Source: CAWANF01 sp963783355 (GTDB lineage: Bacteria; Bacteroidota; Rhodothermia; Balneolales; DATFMH01). From it: a stretch of DNA of 64,000 nt. Within the stretch, counting starts at the first letter, position 1. Every line of letters starts with the position of its first letter. Shown in pieces: positions 47,134 to 56,824 of this stretch. The position numbers and the translations under genes were made by a program. The notes below the pieces were generated by a model that did no database searches, was not told the DNA's origin, and saw only the letters and a program-made list of their open reading frames with translations. Location: positions 186,001-250,000 of the forward strand of contig CAWANF010000002.1 of assembly GCA_963783355.1 (NCBI GenBank). Direction: 5' to 3'.

Positions 47134-49341
47134 TCATAATTGATGATTGACAGACTCCTTCAAATTATCTTTGAAGAAGTTTATCACCCTTTTAAACCAA
47201 TACGGGCTGAAGAACATATGATCGGCACCCGGGAAAACCACAAAGGCATATGATTTGCAATGATCTTCCAACGCCTTAATCATTTTTATCGATTGGCCGA
47301 ATGGGACATCTTCGTCAGCGGTGCCATGCATAAGCATGATCTTTCCCTTCAAATGACCGGCAATCCTGGAATTCGATCCCAGTTGATACGCTTTGGGACA
47401 ACCTTTAGGCGTGCATCCCATATAGGCTTCAATGGCCCTTGAGAAATCTTTAAGGTCAGCATTCGCAGCACCTGCTACACCAACTTTGTAAAGGTCCGGC
47501 CTTTGCAACATTGCCCGTAAAGTGAAATAACCACCCCACGAATGGCCATGTACTCCCACCCGTTTCATATCCATATAGGGACGCGTTTTACTGATTTCCT
47601 GTAAAACAGCGGCATGATCGGCGATCTCATGCTGACCGATTTGGCCGTAAAAAGCATCCTGAAACGCTTTGCCCCGGCCCGGAGTGCCCCGGGCGTCGAT
47701 ATCAACAACAATAAATCCCTGGTCAGCAACGGACTGAAAGTTCCAGTAAAATGGATCTAATTCAGATTTTGGTACGGTAATCGTTTGAGGTCCAGCATAA
47801 ATATCCTCTAAAACCGGATATTTATGAGCCGGATTAAAGTTTTCCGGTTTGAAAATGATACCATACAGGTTCGTCTTTCCATCGGCAGCTTTGGCAATAA
47901 ATGATTCCGGAGACGGATGATGATATTTTTCTAAAAGGCTTTTCGCGAAATCTAACCTGTAATTCAGCCTCCCTTCAACAGTCCTGACTTCCATGACCGG
48001 TTGCTGATGAATCCGGGCAAAGATCACCCAAAAATAGTGTTTACCGGGACTCAGTTTTATGTTTGTTACCGCTTCGCTTCCCGCTGATACCGGAGCTTTC
48101 GATAGCCTTTGAGGGCTACCTCCTTTTAATGAAACGCGATAAAATATTTCATTGTATGGATCCTTCGGCTTTTCCGTCCGGGCCACATAATAAACCCAGC
48201 CATTTTTCTGATCCACATCGATCAGGTTGACTACCGGAGAACCGATCGGAGTTAATGCCCGCAGGAGCTTACCGTTTTTATTATATAAATAGAGTCGCCG
48301 CCAGCCGTCCCGTTCAGACGACCAGATAAAACGCCCGTCTTTTAACAAGGTAACATAATGCAATGCAGCTAATTGCGGATCATCACCCTGCGGGTAAGGC
48401 AATCCTCCGATAAAGGTATGTGATGTCTCTGTCAATACGATATGCGTCTGTCCTGTGGCGGCATCCACCCTGACCAAATCAAGCCGCTTCATAAACCGGC
48501 TCATACGGGTATAATATAATTCGGATCCATCCGCGCTCCAGCCCACAATGAACAGGTAGTGGTCACCGGAACGAATGTGTGCCACACGGATTTTCTTCCC
48601 GGTAACACGATCAATGATGTACAACGTAATTTTTGACAAGGGTCGGCCGACATGGGTGTAATAATGACGTGTTACCGGTTGTCCGGCTTTGCTCCAATGA
48701 ACAATGGGAATGCTCATCACTTTCCGATGGTCAATTCTCTTCAAGGCAAGGAGGCGGCTGTCAGGCGACCATTTTGCCCCCAAAACATCGTAACTGTTTT
48801 CATTGGTGCCATCCGCCGTAAAACGGCTGCTGTCGTGAGCAATAGCCGAGCGGATCCACAGGTTGCCATTGTGCGTACCTGCCAGCCATTTATGATCCGG
48901 GGAAGGCACTTCCATAACCGGGGCGCTGTATCCCATCAAACCCGGACGAACAAAGCGCGGTTTTGCCCATTGTGAAAGATTTGAACTTTCCGGCTTTGGT
49001 TTTATAAATAAGGTGTCTTTCCCGGTGGCGGGGTCAAAAACATACTGTTTGGGATGGCCATTTGTGAGGCGTGTATAACTCAGTCTTCCATCACTTAGCC
49101 ATTTGGGATGAGGCATGCTTTGTATTAATTGCATATGAGTTTGCATTGCTCTCATGTTGAGCCCCTTCACAGGCACCAGGCTCCGGGTTAGTTGTGTTGC
49201 GATTGAGTCTTGCTGGGCAAATGCCGGTTGCCCATAAAAAATAAGTATAGCTGTTAGCCCAAAAATCAAATAAAATCCGCCAATACCGATTAATGTTTCC
49301 GACTTCTGTATGATTGAATGATTTATTTGATTGATTCTCAT
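47134..49341 (-). CDS. S9 peptidase, dipeptidyl-peptidase IV type
   Basis: 735 residues from the ATG at 49341, which has GGAG eight bases upstream; the frame opens four codons earlier at a GTG. A signal peptide (LIFGLTAILIFYGQPAFAQ) leads to a DPP-IV beta-propeller and a hydrolase domain with the full triad: Ser in GVHGHSWGGYF, Asp in HGTADEDVPFG, His in PGADHMFF. It releases dipeptides, classically X-Pro, from N-termini in the periplasm. It is intact, unlike the S9 gene at 28-31 kb. Placed between the penicillin acylase and the frameshifted M1 gene. Confidence 0.9.
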   Translation of the reverse strand: MRINQINHSIIQKSETLIGIGGFYLIFGLTAILIFYGQPAFAQQDSIATQLTRSLVPVKGLNMRAMQTHMQLIQSMPHPKWLSDGRLSYTRLTNGHPKQYVFDPATGKDTLFIKPKPESSNLSQWAKPRFVRPGLMGYSAPVMEVPSPDHKWLAGTHNGNLWIRSAIAHDSSRFTADGTNENSYDVLGAKWSPDSRLLALKRIDHRKVMSIPIVHWSKAGQPVTRHYYTHVGRPLSKITLYIIDRVTGKKIRVAHIRSGDHYLFIVGWSADGSELYYTRMSRFMKRLDLVRVDAATGQTHIVLTETSHTFIGGLPYPQGDDPQLAALHYVTLLKDGRFIWSSERDGWRRLYLYNKNGKLLRALTPIGSPVVNLIDVDQKNGWVYYVARTEKPKDPYNEIFYRVSLKGGSPQRLSKAPVSAGSEAVTNIKLSPGKHYFWVIFARIHQQPVMEVRTVEGRLNYRLDFAKSLLEKYHHPSPESFIAKAADGKTNLYGIIFKPENFNPAHKYPVLEDIYAGPQTITVPKSELDPFYWNFQSVADQGFIVVDIDARGTPGRGKAFQDAFYGQIGQHEIADHAAVLQEISKTRPYMDMKRVGVHGHSWGGYFTLRAMLQRPDLYKVGVAGAANADLKDFSRAIEAYMGCTPKGCPKAYQLGSNSRIAGHLKGKIMLMHGTADEDVPFGQSIKMIKALEDHCKSYAFVVFPGADHMFFSPYWFKRVINFFKDNLKESVNHQL

Positions 49342-49400
49342 GAAATACTCCACAATATAGACTTTCCGGATATCCAGAAACCCGGATGTTTACTTTGCCA

Positions 49401-51390
49401 TCAGTCTTCTTTCCAATGATCATTCGATGGATTGGCATCCACCCATATACCACTATCCAAATCAAACGACTTCAGTGATTTATGCGTTTTAATATTGATA
49501 GTGGCATCATTTTGGTCCACCTTCCAAATAGCCGGTGTTTCATGGATCGTCTGATGGCTGCCATCACGGAAATGAAGAACGAGATTGACCGGCGCATCCA
49601 TGCCCCCTATGTTTTTCAATCTTACACTATATCCTGTTTTTGTCTTTGAGACCTTATCTATTGCCAGGTCGATATAATTTCGGCTGAAGAACCAGTCATT
49701 CCAGAACCAGTTCAGGTTTTGCCCCGACACATCATTAAACGTATAGAAGAAATCCCACGGGCTCGGATGCTTGCCATGCCATCGGGCGATATAAGCCTGC
49801 AGGCACTTTTTGAACAGGGAATCACCAAGCAAATCCCTTACGGCCAGATAGCCCAGTGCTGCTTTTCCATATTCATTGAAATACAGTCCAACACCACTCA
49901 GTCCAGTACCTGTGAGCGCATCACCCGGGGTAATAATGGGCAAATCAGCTAACGGCGAAGTATCATGCGCCCAATGGTTCACACGAAAGCTTTTGAATAT
50001 CCGGTTTTCCATGGCATTACCGATATCATTAACTCCCATCAAATATTCAAAGGTTACGGCCCATCCCTCGTCCATGAATCCATATCGGGTCTCATTGGTA
50101 CCCATATAAAAAGGCATATAAGTGTGGGATATTTCGTGTTCCGCCTGACTTCGTGAAAGGATGATATTCGGCAGGGAAATATCATTAGCCATCATAGGAT
50201 ATTCCATACCTGCCCCACCCTGAAACACCGTCATTTTGGGGTAAGGAAATGGAACACCCGGTAAATGACGGGACAGCCAGTCGATGGCATGCCTGTCAAT
50301 CCCGGCCATATGATGGAAATCTTTTGCCTGATCATTATAGGCGGACTGAACACTAACTCTCCGGCCTGAAGATTTATCAACCAGCACACTGGAGGCGTCC
50401 CAGTCGTAGTGATTACTCAATCCGAAAGCTACGTCGGGTATATTTTTGGCTGTAAAATGCCATGATATTCATCTCATCCTCTTTCGTGATCGATCCGGAC
50501 TGCATCTGGGACAAAGTGGCAATGTGAATGGTGGAGTCTGAGGTAAATGAAGACCGGTATCGAGCCAATGGTCCGGCCTTCATTACCTCTTCCGGATTTT
50601 TGAGATTTCCGGTACCCCAAACGACATAGCCGGCCGGGACCCGAACGGTTACGTCATAATCGTTAAAATCACTATAGAAATTTTGAGCGATAGTATATGG
50701 CATGGTATCCCATCCTTCATAATCGTCAAAGACCGCCACACGGGGATAAAAATAGGCGAGGTAAAAGGTCGTAGAATCCACCGCTCCTTCAAGCCGGGCC
50801 CAATCGGGCAACCCCTTAAGCGCGGCAAGTTTGTAATGCCATCGAAACGTAAGTTTTACAGAGTCATGTGGAGCCAGTGGCGAAGATAACTTTAAGGGCT
50901 GCCAGGTTATAAAATGTGGATTATTATGCCACGGACGTGACTGGCCGTTTATGGCGAAAGAATCGATATGCTCGCCTGATGTATAGTATGTTCTCGGAAG
51001 GAAACCTTCTCCACCCATGGGAGCTCCGGTTCTGTGTGTATTCATAAATAGTTTAATGACCAGATTTTTTAATGTATCCGGACTCTCATTAAAATAGACA
51101 ATCTGTTCTGACCCCATGATGGTCCGATCAGGCGGTTTTGCCAGGATCGTAATTCTATATCGGCCACGATTCTGCCAGTAATTCGGTCCCGGATTGCCAT
51201 CTCGGGAACGGGTTCCTTTGGAATAGGCGGATTTTAAGTTGCGCGGTTCATATAAACCGGCCGGATGTTCAATTGGTGAAGAGTTGGATGGCTTATCATT
51301 CTGGCCGTATGCCAATTGAGTAGCCACGCAGGCACTTAATACCCACGTCAGCAGTACATATAATCGATTCTTTTTCATGATTATATTCAT
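49401..51390 (-). pseudogene. M1-family metallopeptidase paralogue, frameshifted
   Basis: Two frames (51390-50413 and 50420-49401) together align along their whole length with the intact M1 gene at 40876-42828. The first frame derails after EDEMNI; skipping one base at 50463 (ATC-A-TGG) restores WHFTAKNIPDVAFGLSNHYD, just as in the paralogue. Signal peptide and lipobox-like LLTWVLSAC at the start, GGAGMEYPMM, HEISHTYMPF and FMDEGW zinc motif are all kept. The joined protein would be ~662 residues. Only one base destroys it, so the change is recent or an assembly error. Confidence 0.87.
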
Positions 51391-51425
51391 TTAAATATTT
51401 CGAATCCTGTTTGGTAACAAAGCTG

Positions 51426-52172
51426 TTACAGCTTCAACAGCCAATGCGAAAAATGCAGCCACCACGACCATGAGAGAGACATATGAGCAGTTATCAATAC
51501 AAACAGGAAAAACAAAAAAGAAAAACCATAGGCGAAATACAGCTTATTCTTCCGCCAGTCGTTGTAGAGTAAAACCAATAAGACCATTTCGATAAAAATC
51601 ACCGCGTAGAACTCCGACATCCAGGCACTGAGCCGGCCGGGGAACATATAAAAAAATGGAATCCGGCCAAGGGCAGGTGGAATGACCACAAATGCCGTGG
51701 CAACCATAAAACGCTGATGTTTCCGAAAATCCCGACGGTTCACAATGGCAAGGGTGTAGAACAGGACGAAATACAGAAGCAGGCTGATGTCGATATAAGC
51801 CAGGGCAATGCGGCCGTCGCCCAACTTCAGCGTTGTTGTTCCCCTGCCCAGTGCCAGGTGCACCATGTCCAGTGCGGTGATGACCAGCATTGGAGCAAGC
51901 ACAAACGATGATTTACCGAGCCTGCGATGCCACCTCACATTATCATGGCCTATCAGCCAGGTCTGGGTAACTACCAGGACCATCCAAAGCATGGCAAAAA
52001 CAGCATGTATATGATGGACCAGGTCTGTCTTCCCGAGACGTGAGAAGTAATCAGGGAAAAATCCAACGAATATAAATATAAAAATCAATGCGATATAGAT
52101 ATAGGCATGCCGGTAGAGGGAATCCTTAACTGCTTTTGCATTCGCTGATTTGATTTTTTGGGGTATCTCCAT
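51426..52172 (-). CDS. Seven-helix membrane protein with conserved histidines (paralogue of 62020-62769)
   Basis: 248 residues, about seven membrane segments. Conserved between this and the second copy: an early basic SLYRHAYIYIALIF, a His in HAVFAMLWM, QTWLIGH and VRWHRRLGKSSFVLAPM, then RKHQRFMV. The HRRLG and KHQRFM motifs recall DUF2306-type and cytochrome b561-like proteins, where such His bind heme; that is inference. Not an operon with the frameshifted M1 gene by overlap, but only 35 bases from it. I do not recognise a named family. Confidence 0.7.
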   Translation of the reverse strand: MEIPQKIKSANAKAVKDSLYRHAYIYIALIFIFIFVGFFPDYFSRLGKTDLVHHIHAVFAMLWMVLVVTQTWLIGHDNVRWHRRLGKSSFVLAPMLVITALDMVHLALGRGTTTLKLGDGRIALAYIDISLLLYFVLFYTLAIVNRRDFRKHQRFMVATAFVVIPPALGRIPFFYMFPGRLSAWMSEFYAVIFIEMVLLVLLYNDWRKNKLYFAYGFSFLFFLFVLITAHMSLSWSWWLHFSHWLLKL

Positions 52173-52244
52173 AATTACATTTTTTTGATACGTTTTTAAA
52201 TTTTTCTATCAATACTTCTAAAATCCTGCAGAATTTTCATTAAG

Positions 52245-52913
52245 CTACAACTGCATATAGGAGTATCCCTTTTGCCCATAAACCACGGCATCCGTTAAAG
52301 CCGATAGAGTGATGGTGACATCCGGGTCCACAATCCGGTCTGGTATCCCCTTTTCAGCCAGTGCCTGACTGCATATCATCAATTGAACCCCGGCTTTTTT
52401 AAGTGCTTTCAGAATAGGCAGATTTGGATTATTCATCTTGAATTGTTTTTTATAAAAATCGTTATTGGCCGCTGCATAACCCGATTTACCGTCTAAAACA
52501 GCTATGATATGAACATGATCGAACGGTACTTTGCAATATCCCATCAGGTTGATTAACCGTGCCAAACGCAGTAATCCTTTAAACTGGCCGGACGGCTGTT
52601 GATCACTGCTAACGATATCCACAAATATCTTATAATTCGCTTTCGGCTCCGGGCGAACAGGCAAGTCCGGACGTGGATGCACACCTCCATATTTCGGAAT
52701 GACCGGATAGATCCATTTTGGGCCGGATTGAGCAGCTTTTGATTTGGATTGAACATTTTGGCCAAGCGCAAGCTGTGTAGAAATCAATGGTAATATTAAC
52801 ATCATGAATACCACATAAATACATCGTCGGTTACTTTTCATAATTATCATATCTATGCGTTGATTTGTTGATATTATTTTGTTGAATGGCCTGATCATTT
52901 TGGGTCCGAACAT
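52245..52913 (-). CDS. Exported DsrE-like protein
   Basis: 222 residues as opened; the likely start is ATG 52841 (198 residues), as MKSNRRCIYVVFMMLILPLISTQ is then the signal peptide. The mature part fits the DsrE/F fold: KIFVDIVSSD, VHIIAVLDGKSGYAAAN, LKKAGVQLMICSQALAEKG, ending LTDAVVYGQKGYSYMQL. DsrE-type proteins handle sulfur on a Cys; here Cys in MICSQ sits at the usual position. Exported DsrE-like proteins are often near membrane and heme genes. It lies 72 bases upstream of the seven-helix gene, in the same direction. Confidence 0.75.
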   Translation of the reverse strand: MFGPKMIRPFNKIISTNQRIDMIIMKSNRRCIYVVFMMLILPLISTQLALGQNVQSKSKAAQSGPKWIYPVIPKYGGVHPRPDLPVRPEPKANYKIFVDIVSSDQQPSGQFKGLLRLARLINLMGYCKVPFDHVHIIAVLDGKSGYAAANNDFYKKQFKMNNPNLPILKALKKAGVQLMICSQALAEKGIPDRIVDPDVTITLSALTDAVVYGQKGYSYMQL

Positions 52914-53512
52914 CCCATAATTGAATTTGATTGTAAAATTCTGAATCGTGCGGAATGAAATAAGTGTTTAAAATCCGGTGATACCGCTTCTAAATTAGAA
53001 ATGGAACATTCAACCCTCGTGATTCCTCATAGCTGAATGTTCCATATTTTACCATGTTGTAAGTAAGCGTCGCTCCGGCATCTTATTCCCGTATTGTTAT
53101 TAAGTTGTTTTTCCGCAATGAGTTGACAGTAATTTGAAACGATATACCGTAACAGTAAACCTCAATATTTAGCTAACATTAAATGATTGGATTCCCGTCA
53201 TGCTTTGTCGTTTCAGGTGTAAAACTATTTTTAAACATGACAGGAATCGCTAAAAACCTGGTTTCATTATTGCCTGAGCCAATGCCCGGCTGCAAAGCAA
53301 CATATCTTTTCTAATATGAGACTGAGGAAGATTCGGGTATAGTAAAAAATCGGCAAATTTAGTTTTTAGTTGAATGAATATGTCTGCCGGTCGAAGAGAA
53401 CCGCATTAGGGTTAGACAGGCGTGACAGATCTATTCGAATAGAGAAAATATTTATTGTAATTTTACCTCATTATTTTAAAATCGTACACCTTTACAAAAA
53501 TTGACCAATCGA
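52914..53512. other. Gene-free stretch with a long stem-loop
   Basis: About 600 bases. A 12-bp perfect stem ATGGAACATTCA (53001-53012) with TGAATGTTCCAT (53034-53045) is followed by ATTTT and could terminate plus-strand transcription. At 53196-53245 a pair GTCATG...CATGAC resembles the ends of the palindromic elements elsewhere. No open frame that I can support. Confidence 0.55.
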
Positions 53513-54067
53513 ATGAAGACAGAGAAAGAAAAAATGATGGCCGGAGAGCCGTATGATGCCCATTGCGAAGAGATGATCGCCATTCGGACAAAGGTAAAAC
53601 ATATTCTTCATAAACTTAATGTGACTGAATACTATACGGACAAATTCAAGGATGTAATGAATGAATTATGTCCAAATTCAGCTAAAAACATACATCTTGA
53701 ACCACCGTTTTATTGCGACTACGGAGAAAACATTTTTGCAGGTGACGGAGTCTTTATCAATTTTGGCGCAGTCATATTGGATGGTGCAAAGGTGACTATA
53801 GGAAGAAAGACACTCATAGCTCCCGGAGTACATATTTATACCGCCAGGCATCCCCTGAATATTGAAGATCGCAGAGTCTGGGAAGACTGTCTCCCCGTAA
53901 CAATAGGTGAAGAATGCTGGATTGGCGGACATGCTACTCTTTGCCCCGGAGTAACTATCGGTGACAGAGCCGTTATCGGAGCCGGTTCCGTAGTCACAAA
54001 AGACATTCCGGCTGATACTTTAGCAGTGGGAAATCCGGCAAGAGTAATCAGGAAACTAAATGAATAA
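53513..54067 (+). CDS. Sugar O-acetyltransferase (maltose/galactoside acetyltransferase family)
   Basis: 184 residues from ATG 53513 (the frame opens earlier at a TTG). Standard Maa/LacA layout: N-terminal KEKMMAGEPYDAHCEEM mac domain, then left-handed beta-helix hexapeptide repeats (PPFYCDYGENIFAGDGVFINFGAVILDGAKVTIG), the catalytic His in YTARHPLN, and the C-terminal CWIGGHATLCPGVTIG...AVIGAGSVVTKDIPADTLAVGNPARVIR. It transfers acetyl from acetyl-CoA to a sugar hydroxyl in the cytoplasm. A single gene with a terminator after it. Confidence 0.93.
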   Translation: MKTEKEKMMAGEPYDAHCEEMIAIRTKVKHILHKLNVTEYYTDKFKDVMNELCPNSAKNIHLEPPFYCDYGENIFAGDGVFINFGAVILDGAKVTIGRKTLIAPGVHIYTARHPLNIEDRRVWEDCLPVTIGEECWIGGHATLCPGVTIGDRAVIGAGSVVTKDIPADTLAVGNPARVIRKLNE

Positions 54068-54090
54068 AAAATGATAATAAGATCATTTTT
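54067..54090 (+). terminator. Intrinsic terminator after the acetyltransferase
   Basis: AAAAATGAT (54067-54075) pairs with ATCATTTTT (54082-54090), beginning in the stop codon region; short AT-rich stem, U-run present. Confidence 0.6.
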
Positions 54091-54492
54091 ATATATGCTC
54101 AGGATTCCGGATTCAGCGATTATATGCCAACGTTTAATCTTACAAATAAAATCTCAGATTTCTTATTAAAAAGCACCCTCACATTAGTACTCTTTCAGTA
54201 AACTGATATCCATTAATTATTGAATTGACTTTAAATAAAGCAGTATTAAATTTGGCTATTCACATCCTGAGTGGTATTAGCAAAAAATTCAGGAACAGCT
54301 AAATCTTATTATATATTCACAAAAAGTATTCAAGTAAGCGTACAGGGAATATTTCGCAATTCTTAAGTGCATGATGTTTCTACTTTAAAATCACCCCCTA
54401 TTTACTCATTTTATCCTCGTTATGATTATAAGAACATGAGCGAAACTTAATTACGAAGTAAGGGTAACATACATATAGCTTGTGTTATATTA
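54091..54492. other. Gene-free AT-rich stretch
   Basis: About 400 AT-rich bases before the unknown gene. No stem, repeat or gene that I can support. Confidence 0.4.
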
Positions 54493-55194
54493 ATGTTGGT
54501 CACAAGCATGGACAGCGAACAATCGACTATTAAATATTATGAATTAGATATGAAGAAAATAGAACCTTACCTCAATAAAAATGAAGCTATACAATCCCTT
54601 GATAATGGAGGTCGATTTTATAATCTTCAAACAAAAGCAAAAGACGGATTAATAAGTAAATCTGAGTTGGGAAAAGTCGGAGGTATTTTTAATGACAAAC
54701 AACAAATAATACTTTTCCTTGAAATGGCACTATTAAGACTGAATCAGTCAGATAAAGATGCAATTATTTCTTCGTTAGATGATGATTTAAAGAAAATCTA
54801 TCAAAAGTATAAGTCTCAAGTATTATTGCCTTCTGAAGCTAATGCTTATGGGAAAATCTCATCGAATGCAATAATTACTGGAATCCCCAAATTGATTGAT
54901 TCGGAATCAACTTTTAAAGGTTTTATTATGTTCCCCATAATAATTGGAAAAGTTACGACCTTAATGATGATTCCATTGATCGATAAATATGATGTTTATG
55001 AATTAAAAGACGAGGTATCATCAAAAACATTTTTGATTGCTCACTCAAAAGATTCAAATAAACTTCCAAATAGGAAAATAATAGTTGGAGGAGTATTAAA
55101 AGAATTAAGCCCTGATGAAAATGGAAATGAGAATAAAGGAAAATTCTTAGAGGCTACATATCATATTGACATAAATATGAATGCCAGTGCTTAA
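54493..55194 (+). CDS. Unknown protein, AT-rich gene
   Basis: 233 residues (a second Met lies six codons in: MDSEQST). No signal peptide or membrane segment; the middle part ESTFKGFIMFPIIIGKVTTLMMIPL is hydrophobic but short. Lysine, isoleucine and asparagine are high and the coding DNA is visibly richer in A and T than its neighbours, a sign of foreign origin. The remaining text (SDKDAIISSLDDDLKKIYQKYK, HSKDSNKLPNRKIIVGGVLKEL) matches no family I know. Upstream and downstream gaps are long, so it is transcribed alone. Confidence 0.6.
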   Translation: MLVTSMDSEQSTIKYYELDMKKIEPYLNKNEAIQSLDNGGRFYNLQTKAKDGLISKSELGKVGGIFNDKQQIILFLEMALLRLNQSDKDAIISSLDDDLKKIYQKYKSQVLLPSEANAYGKISSNAIITGIPKLIDSESTFKGFIMFPIIIGKVTTLMMIPLIDKYDVYELKDEVSSKTFLIAHSKDSNKLPNRKIIVGGVLKELSPDENGNENKGKFLEATYHIDINMNASA

Positions 55195-55333
55195 CACACG
55201 GTAATAAAACATTGCGCGGATAGTGCTAAATATTGAACAATATAACATTTAATCAGCGACTAAGCGGGCTGATAAGTTTGTGCTTCGAAATGCGCAACGT
55301 TTCATACCGCCAATGTTGATTAAATCCAAGAAA

Positions 55334-56050
55334 ATGACTGAAAAAACGGATAAATTAGACAATTATTTAGTAAATCATTACATACAAAGAAGTAATTGGT
55401 TACGAGCGGCTGTTCTTGGTGCTAATGACGGGATTTTATCAACAGCAAGTCTTGCCATTGGGGTTGCAGCAGCTACTGCTTTAAGAGAGCCGATAATTCT
55501 TGCTACTATGGCTGGATTAGTAGCCGGAGCTTTATCAATGGCCGCTGGAGAATATGTTTCTGTAAGTTCTCAAACAGATGTGGAAAAAGCTGACGTTGAG
55601 CGTGAAAAACAAGAACTGAATGAATTGCCCGAAATTGAATTACATCGGTTAGCAGATATCTATGAAAAAAGAGGATTGAAAAAGGAAACGGCTCTGACGG
55701 TAGCTAAAGAATTATCAGAACACGATGTATTAGCAGCACATGTCAGGGATGAATTAGGAATTAATGAAATTAGTCAGGCTAAGCCGATACAAGCTGCCTT
55801 GGCATCTGGTGCCTCATTTACTGTAGGAGGTATTTTACCTCTCTTGGTAGCTCTGTTTTTGCCGTTAAAAAGTATGGAGTATTATCTATATGGATTTGCC
55901 CTTTTTTTCCTGATTATTTTGGGTGCCTTAGCTGCGAAAACAGGAGGATCAAGTATAAAAAAAGCAATAATTAGAATCACATTTTGGGGAACGGTCGCTA
56001 TGGGACTGACTGCTTTAGTTGGATATCTCTTTAATGTGAATGTTGGATAA
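55334..56050 (+). CDS. VIT1/CCC1-family iron/manganese transporter
   Basis: 238 residues from ATG 55334; the frame opens at a GTG (55280) within a non-coding-looking stretch. Five membrane segments with the VIT family signature RSNWLRAAVLGANDGILSTASLAIGVAAA, then GALSMAAGEYVSVSSQTDVEKADVEREKQEL, the cytoplasmic metal-binding helix region (EDIYEKRGL, HDVLAAHVRDELGI) and the end TGGSSIKKAIIRITFWGTVAMG. The family moves Fe2+ or Mn2+ out of the cytosol. It follows the unknown AT-rich gene and precedes the repeat array at 56166. Confidence 0.9.
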   Translation: MTEKTDKLDNYLVNHYIQRSNWLRAAVLGANDGILSTASLAIGVAAATALREPIILATMAGLVAGALSMAAGEYVSVSSQTDVEKADVEREKQELNELPEIELHRLADIYEKRGLKKETALTVAKELSEHDVLAAHVRDELGINEISQAKPIQAALASGASFTVGGILPLLVALFLPLKSMEYYLYGFALFFLIILGALAAKTGGSSIKKAIIRITFWGTVAMGLTALVGYLFNVNVG

Positions 56051-56165
56051 TTATATCATGAAGAAAACAAAGATATCCTCCCTCCTGTAACATTTGCAAT
56101 ATGTGGTGTTGTAGATTGGAGGCCTGATTGATGTTTCTAAGTGATCCCAACACCACCCAAGCGAT

Positions 56166-56326
56166 GTCATCCTGAACTCTGATTCAGGATCCAGCAGGAT
56201 GTGGCAACAGGTTACATACTCCTGTTTTTGTTTAATAACAGGTTCGCCAACAAGAACTTGAAAACCTTCCTGAAATTCATAAACAACATATTGCTTTATT
56301 GGATCCCCGGTCAGGCCGGGGATGAC
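56166..56326 (+). repeat. Composite palindromic element, copy A
   Basis: 161 bases bounded by GTCATCC and GGATGAC. Left hairpin arms TCCTGAA/TTCAGGA; right hairpin TCCCCGG/CCGGGGA. The interior on the minus strand has an open frame (IKQYVVYEFQEGFQVLVGEP). A 69-base spacer ties it to copy B, and the same spacer joins C and D. Confidence 0.75.
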
Positions 56327-56395
56327 AACGGGGTGGTAATTATGTTTCATACCCTGTTTGGTGTTTTTGAGTGACGCAAACACCACCCAAGCGAT

Positions 56396-56557
56396 GTCAT
56401 CCTGAACTCTGATTCAGGATCCAGCAGGACGTGGAAACAGGTTACATACTCCTGTTTATGTTTAATAACAGGTTCGCCATCAAGAAAACCATCCCGCCAT
56501 TCGTATATAACATCCTGCTTTATTGGATCCCTCCGACGTCTCTTTCGGAGGGATGAC
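56396..56557 (+). repeat. Composite palindromic element, copy B
   Basis: 162 bases. Left hairpin as in A; right hairpin arms TCCCTCCGA/TCGGAGGGA, a different sequence that still pairs. Interior reading on the minus strand: IKQDVIYEWRDGF, then GEPVIKHKQEYVTCFHVLLD. Confidence 0.75.
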
Positions 56558-56635
56558 ACCGAGAAGGTGATGTGGATTAAAAACCTGATTGATGTTTCTA
56601 AGTGATCCCAACACCATTATTTAACGTCATCCCGG

Positions 56636-56719
56636 AAATTCGTCTTGTGAAATATCCGAAAACCCCGTGTGGCAGAGGGGAAAAACGCCAGGAGATTCCG
56701 GCTCCCTGGCCGGAATGAC
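56636..56719 (+). repeat. Short palindromic element E1
   Basis: 84 bases bounded by GTCATCCCGGAA and CCGGAATGAC with a GCCAGGAGATTCCGGCTCC hairpin inside (arms CCGG/CCGG and CCAGG/CCTGG). A near copy (E2) lies at 58975-59059. Confidence 0.7.
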
Positions 56720-56824
56720 GCGGTGATTTGGTTTGTAGGCCTGATTGGCGCATCTGAAGAACATCAACACCACCCAAGCGATGTCATCCTGAAATGATTT
56801 ATCTCCCTAAAATAACGCAATCGA

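Noticed and set aside
56051..56559. Two overlapping minus-strand open frames after the VIT1 gene, and a third at 59232-59471
   Set aside because: They run through the palindromic repeats, share repeat-encoded segments and have no ribosome sites. Kept only as a remark on the element interior.
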